Program-made: the position numbers and the translations under genes
NCBI GenBank assembly: GCA_003022005.1
Contig: PXRQ01000105.1
Span: 1 to 16,416, forward strand
Reading direction: 5' to 3'
Origin: Halobacteriales archaeon QS_5_70_15
GTDB lineage: Archaea; Halobacteriota; Halobacteria; Halobacteriales; Haloarculaceae
DNA length: 16,416 bases
Shown here: positions 13,902 to 16,416 of the stretch, one piece after another
How the letters are laid out: each line of letters begins with the position of its first letter
How positions within the stretch are numbered: position 1 is the first letter of the stretch
Notes under the pieces: generated by a model
Seen by the model: the letters and a program-made list of their open reading frames with translations, nothing else
Told to the model about the DNA's origin: nothing
The model's database searches: none

Positions 13902-14280
13902 CTAGCCGTGGAACCGGTACAGCGACGTCACGAACGGCAGGCGGTTGAACATCCAGAACGCCACCGGGGGCCCCACGACCGAGAGCGCGAGGAGCGTCGC
14001 GACGTTCGCCCAGACGAACGAGAGCCACCAGCCCACGAGGACGAAGTAGACCGCGCGGACGAGCAGCGACCGCTGGCCGCGCGCGGAGTCGGGCTCGGAG
14101 AGCGACCGCGGTTCGGCGAGCGTGAGCGCCGTCGGCACGAGGTTTACCAGCTTGATCCCGAGCGGAACGAGGACCACGGTGACGTTCAGCGCCTAGGCGA
14201 CGTTCACCACGATGGGCGTGAGCCACCAGCCGACGGCGAGGAACCAGAGCGCCCGGACGAGGAAGGACCGCTGTGTGGTG
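13902..14280 (-). pseudogene. Decayed YccF-type (DUF307) inner-membrane protein
   Basis: Two tandem YccF-like units can be read in one minus-strand frame. The first is QRSFLVRALWFLAVGWWL followed by TPIVVNVA. An in-frame TAG stop follows at 14193-14195, then ALNVTVVLVPLGIKLVNLVP. The second unit is RGQRSLLVRAVYFVLVGWWL, then SFVWANVATLLALSVVG, ending FWMFNRLPFVTSLYRFHG. The TAG stands where a Trp (TGG) is expected, so a single G-to-A change explains it. No ATG, GTG or TTG precedes QRS in frame, so the original start also appears lost. A GTG at 14177 leaves a possible 91-residue remnant. The family is a small membrane protein of unknown role. Reading a TAG as an amino acid is not expected in haloarchaea. 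Confidence 0.7.
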
Positions 14281-14319
14281 GCCCCGGTAGGGCGCCGAGC
14301 GGGAAGGCGGTGTCGACTG

Positions 14320-15315
14320 CTACCTGACCCGGGTATCGACCAGTTCGAACGGGTACCCGTTGTCGTTCTCCCGTGCGTGCTCGTAGACGACGTGTGCGGC
14401 GGCGACGTCCTGGATGGCGAGCCCGGTCGAGTCGAACAGGGTGATCCCGTCGTCGGGCTCGCGACCGGGCTCGTCCCCGGCGACGATCTCCCCGAGCTCC
14501 GCGTAGATGTCGTCCTCGTCGAGCACGCCCTGGCTCCACGGAACGTTGATCTCCCCGGAGTGGGTCGTCTGGTCCCAGTCGTCGATGACGAGCTTCGCGT
14601 CCAAGAGCGTCCCGTCGCCGTGTTCGTGTTTTCCCTTCGCGTCGGCGCCCATCGCGTTGACGTGGGTGCGCTCGCCCAGCGCCGACCGGGGGACGATCGG
14701 CTCCTCGACGGGCGTCACCGTCGAGAGGACGTCACAGGCGGCGGCCTCCTCGATCGACCCGGCGCGCACCTCGAAGTCCTCCTCGTAGCGGTCGATGAAC
14801 CGCGCGACGGCCTCCTCGTCGATGTCGGAAACGACGACCTCCTCGATGGGCCGGATCTCGGCGATCCCCTCGAGCTGGGTGTAGGACTGGACGCCGGCGC
14901 CGACGATGCCGAGCGAGCGGGCGTCCTCGACCGCGAGGTGGTCGGTGGCGACGGCCGCCGCAGCACCGGTCCGGAGGCGGGTGAGCGAGGTGCCGTCCAT
15001 GACCGCGAGCGGGAGGGCGTTCCGCGGGTCCGAGTAGACCATCGTCCCCATCACCGTCGGGAGGTCGAACTCGTCGGGGTTGTCGACGTGGACGTTGACC
15101 CACTTGATGCCGGCGGCCCCCCAGTCGCCCGCGTCGAGGTAGGCGGGCATCGACCGGAAGTCCCCGTCGTACTGCGGGAGGTCGATGTAGGACTTGGCCG
15201 GCATCTGCGCGTCGCCGCGCTCGTAGGCGGCGAACGCGTCCGAGATGGCGGGGATGAGCTCGGACATCCGGGCGTTCGCCACGACGTCCGAGGGGTTCAG
15301 CATGAGCGTCTCCAT
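14320..15315 (-). CDS. Ornithine cyclodeaminase / alanine dehydrogenase family enzyme
   Basis: This 331-residue member of the OCD/mu-crystallin family performs NAD(P)-linked amino- or imino-acid chemistry, such as ornithine to proline with ammonia release or alanine deamination. K41 (MPAKSYIDLP) and K71 (GIKWVNVH) are at the active-site positions. GIVGAGVQS (137-144) is the dinucleotide-binding loop, RTGAAAAVATDHLA precedes it, and the C-terminal LFDSTGLAIQDVAAAH block is family-typical. The archaeal sequences include the Archaeoglobus-type alanine dehydrogenase, so the substrate stays open. The ATG at 15315 (METLMLNPSDV) is chosen over a TTG 9 bases upstream, because the TATA-like TAGTTAAG box near 15345 gives leaderless spacing. 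The 3' end lies 40 bases from the YccF remnant. Confidence 0.9.
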   Translation of the reverse strand: METLMLNPSDVVANARMSELIPAISDAFAAYERGDAQMPAKSYIDLPQYDGDFRSMPAYLDAGDWGAAGIKWVNVHVDNPDEFDLPTVMGTMVYSDPRNALPLAVMDGTSLTRLRTGAAAAVATDHLAVEDARSLGIVGAGVQSYTQLEGIAEIRPIEEVVVSDIDEEAVARFIDRYEEDFEVRAGSIEEAAACDVLSTVTPVEEPIVPRSALGERTHVNAMGADAKGKHEHGDGTLLDAKLVIDDWDQTTHSGEINVPWSQGVLDEDDIYAELGEIVAGDEPGREPDDGITLFDSTGLAIQDVAAAHVVYEHARENDNGYPFELVDTRVR

Positions 15316-15338
15316 ACCCGGCAACTGTTACAGCCGCG

Positions 15339-15348
15339 ACTTAACTAC
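15339..15348 (-). promoter_or_regulatory. TATA-like box upstream of the cyclodeaminase-family gene
   Basis: On the minus strand TAGTTAAGTC is centred about 29 bases before ATG 15315. Read on the plus strand, the same bases give CTTAACTA, which could also drive a divergent transcript starting near 15365. Confidence 0.5.
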
Positions 15349-15364
15349 CACTATCTGCTTCCGG

Positions 15365-15576
15365 GGGCGCCCTCAGGAGGGTCCCTACCAAGCAAGGGGG
15401 CTCGGATGGACGCGGTTCGGACTGTGGGTGCCGGCGGTGTCCATCGAGAGCGGCCGCCAACTGAAGGCAGCGGCGACGGGAGATCGGTCCGGGGTGGACG
15501 GGAGGCCTGGCCGCGGTGGGCGGAAGGCTACTGTGCCGCGAGCGAGAGCCGAAGGCCCGACCGAGCGGCCTTTTTC
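15365..15576 (+). ncRNA. Possible structured non-coding RNA between the cyclodeaminase and HTH genes
   Basis: This ~210-bp gene-free stretch shows features of a plus-strand RNA. A TATA-like CTTAACTA box lies about 25 bases before it. Several self-complementary segments follow: CCCTC-AG-GAGGG (15370-15381), GATGGAC (15405-15411) with GTCCATC (15439-15445), GTCC-GGGGT-GGAC (15487-15499) and CGCGGT with GCCGCG (15512-15517, 15535-15540). The terminator hairpin AAGGCC...GGCCTT runs straight into a T-run. It does not show RNase P or SRP RNA consensus motifs. An alternative is an 83-residue open frame from ATG 15406 to TAG 15657, but its composition is not convincing. The call is inference from structure and signals only. 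Confidence 0.35.
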
Positions 15577-15588
15577 ACCCATGTTTTT
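15552..15588 (+). terminator. Intrinsic-type terminator, plus strand
   Basis: A perfect 6-bp stem AAGGCC/GGCCTT with a 9-base loop is followed at once by TTTTT (15571-15575). A second run of five T lies at 15584-15588. The orientation serves a plus-strand transcript, although both annotated neighbours are on the minus strand. Confidence 0.55.
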
Positions 15589-15639
15589 GCGGCGAGTGGT
15601 TCCCGCAGGCCGCGCCTCGCGCGGCCGAGGAAGCCCGAA

Positions 15640-15648
15640 CCGGAAAAA
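15640..15648 (-). terminator. Oligo-T terminator of the double-HTH gene
   Basis: On the minus strand TCTTTTTCC begins a few bases after the TAA stop at 15654. A short T-tract without a strong hairpin is the usual archaeal termination signal. Confidence 0.5.
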
Positions 15649-15653
15649 GATGG

Positions 15654-16265
15654 TTAGAAGGAAACGTCGCTCTCGGACTCCATCCCCTCGGTCGCCTCCT
15701 CGAGGCCGTCCTGCTTGACCTCGGAGGTCATCTGCTCGGAGAGTTCGGCGTCGGTGAACTGGTCCTCGAACCCGGCGCGGAACCGGTCGGAGACCTGCCG
15801 GGCCTCGTGCTGGGCGCGGAGCACTCGCCTGTATCGACGGACGGTCGACTCGCTCACCTCGAGCCGCTCGGCGATCTCCGAGACCGGCACGTCGTCGACG
15901 AGTAGGTCGCGGAGGTCGGCCATCTCGAACGGGGCGTCCGTGTCCCGGTCCCGGAGCAGCTGGAGGTCGAGCCGGGCCCGGAAGACGGTCCGGCGGTCGG
16001 TGTCGATCGCCTCGGCGATCTCCGTGTCCGACTCCCCCTCGAAGTAGCCCCGCACGACACGGACGAGATCGTCGTCGTCCAGGCCGGTATCGAACTCGTA
16101 CCGCTCCCGCATCTCCTCGACGACCGCCCGGATACCCGCCTCCACGTCCTCCTCGGACTGGTCGTCCGCCAGGGACCCGCGACCTTCCTCCTGGCTCTCG
16201 GTCACGGTGTCCTCGTCCGTGACGTCCATGAAGATCTCACGGAGCTCCTCGGTCTTCTCGTCCAT
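15654..16265 (-). CDS. Double helix-turn-helix protein resembling conditioned medium-induced protein 4
   Basis: This 203-residue acidic protein begins MDEKTEELREIFMDVTDEDT and VTESQEEGRGSL, which match the haloarchaeal family named 'conditioned medium-induced protein 4' as I remember it. The name comes from induction by spent medium; the molecular role is unknown. Two HTH-like segments are visible: DTEIAEAIDTDRRTVFRARL (80-99) and VPVSEIAERLEVSESTVRRY (126-145). Two successive HTHs suggest a DNA-binding regulator. The C-terminal ~40 residues are acidic and probably disordered. ATG 16265 is preferred over an in-frame ATG at 16316, because the TATA box near 16295 would lie inside the longer version. 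It diverges from the partial gene at the window end. Confidence 0.85.
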   Translation of the reverse strand: MDEKTEELREIFMDVTDEDTVTESQEEGRGSLADDQSEEDVEAGIRAVVEEMRERYEFDTGLDDDDLVRVVRGYFEGESDTEIAEAIDTDRRTVFRARLDLQLLRDRDTDAPFEMADLRDLLVDDVPVSEIAERLEVSESTVRRYRRVLRAQHEARQVSDRFRAGFEDQFTDAELSEQMTSEVKQDGLEEATEGMESESDVSF

Positions 16266-16290
16266 GTCGCTAAGGGATGATTCGAGGGGG

Positions 16291-16300
16291 CTATTTGAAC
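16291..16300 (-). promoter_or_regulatory. TATA box of the double-HTH gene
   Basis: On the minus strand GTTCAAATAG is centred about 30 bases before ATG 16265, predicting a leaderless transcript. Confidence 0.55.
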
Positions 16301-16364
16301 GTTTGGGGAGGTGCAACCGGCGGTGTTAAGTTAGGAGTGAGGCGGTCGGTGTTCGGATGCCCTA

Positions 16365-16416
16365 ATGCCCGAAATCGACCGCCTCGACGTTGATACCGAG
16401 TGGATCGACTTAGACT
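16365..16416 (+). CDS. Start of an unidentified gene, cut by the window edge
   Basis: Only 17 residues are present (MPEIDRLDVDTEWIDLD). Acidic haloarchaeal-like composition and a TTAAGTTA box about 35 bases upstream (16326-16333) support a real start, divergent from the double-HTH gene. Too little is visible to identify it. Confidence 0.5.
   Translation, partial: MPEIDRLDVDTEWIDLD

Noticed and set aside
14193..14195. TAG read as pyrrolysine or another amino acid in the YccF-type gene
   Set aside because: Haloarchaea are not known to use pyrrolysine, the position is normally Trp, and the start codon is also lost; a pseudogene is simpler.
15365..15576. RNase P RNA or SRP (7S) RNA
   Set aside because: I could not find the conserved P4 motifs of RNase P or an SRP helix 8 pattern, and the length is too short for the haloarchaeal forms.
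15406..15657. An 83-residue plus-strand protein
   Set aside because: Arg/Pro/Gly-rich composition, the frame runs through a terminator hairpin and T-run, and it overlaps the end of the HTH gene; kept only as an alternative to the RNA call.

Overview
The window reads as a chromosome segment from a halophilic archaeon (class Halobacteria). GC is very high and the proteins are acidic, rich in Asp and Glu and poor in Lys. Several genes are haloarchaeal hallmarks: a thermosome subunit, a DUF5828-type protein and a protein resembling 'conditioned medium-induced protein 4'. Many genes have an archaeal TATA-like box about 25-35 bases before the start codon, which implies leaderless transcripts. There is an intron-containing tRNA-Arg(UCU). 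The genus cannot be told from this alone.

Layout. Positions 1-1311 (-) hold most of a group II chaperonin (thermosome) gene, broken by an internal deletion and frame change near 960. A 60-bp tandem array of a 10-mer lies upstream of its promoter, followed by a PHP-family phosphoesterase (1659-2435, -). Positions 2639-3394 (+) carry a small membrane protein and a SRPBCC-like protein, facing a small winged-helix protein (-). Next come a zinc-ribbon microprotein (3844, +), a COG0523/CobW metal-chaperone GTPase (4217-5476, -), and a coupled pair of a 98-residue protein and an ArsA/Get3-type ATPase (5578-6863, +). After an AT-rich control region lies a CstA-family transporter (7167-8987, +). An 80-bp palindromic element separates it from a convergent lipoprotein gene (9137-9769, -).

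Positions 9879-10642 (-) hold a 46-residue microprotein coupled by ATGA overlap to a conserved 208-residue protein. They diverge from a 72-residue CxxC protein (10796, +) across a promoter region with a 25-bp tandem duplication. A DUF5828-type gene (11099-11760, +) has a one-base frameshift that makes it run artificially into the M29 aminopeptidase behind it (11897-12976, +). A 98-residue unknown (-) follows, then a block of tRNA 3'-end repeats, the tRNA-Arg gene (-), a decayed YccF-type gene (-) and an ornithine cyclodeaminase/alanine dehydrogenase-family gene (14320-15315, -). A structured intergenic stretch with an intrinsic-type terminator may be a plus-strand RNA. The window ends with a double-HTH protein (15654-16265, -) and the first codons of a divergent gene.

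Function. Most of this is housekeeping and conserved haloarchaeal content (protein folding, metal handling, membrane-protein targeting, peptide and amino-acid use), not one large operon. The unusual signals are the three broken genes, the repeat elements (10-mer array, 80-bp palindrome, 25-bp duplication, tRNA-tail copies) and the possible RNA near 15365-15576. I see no complete transposon, CRISPR array or defence system.
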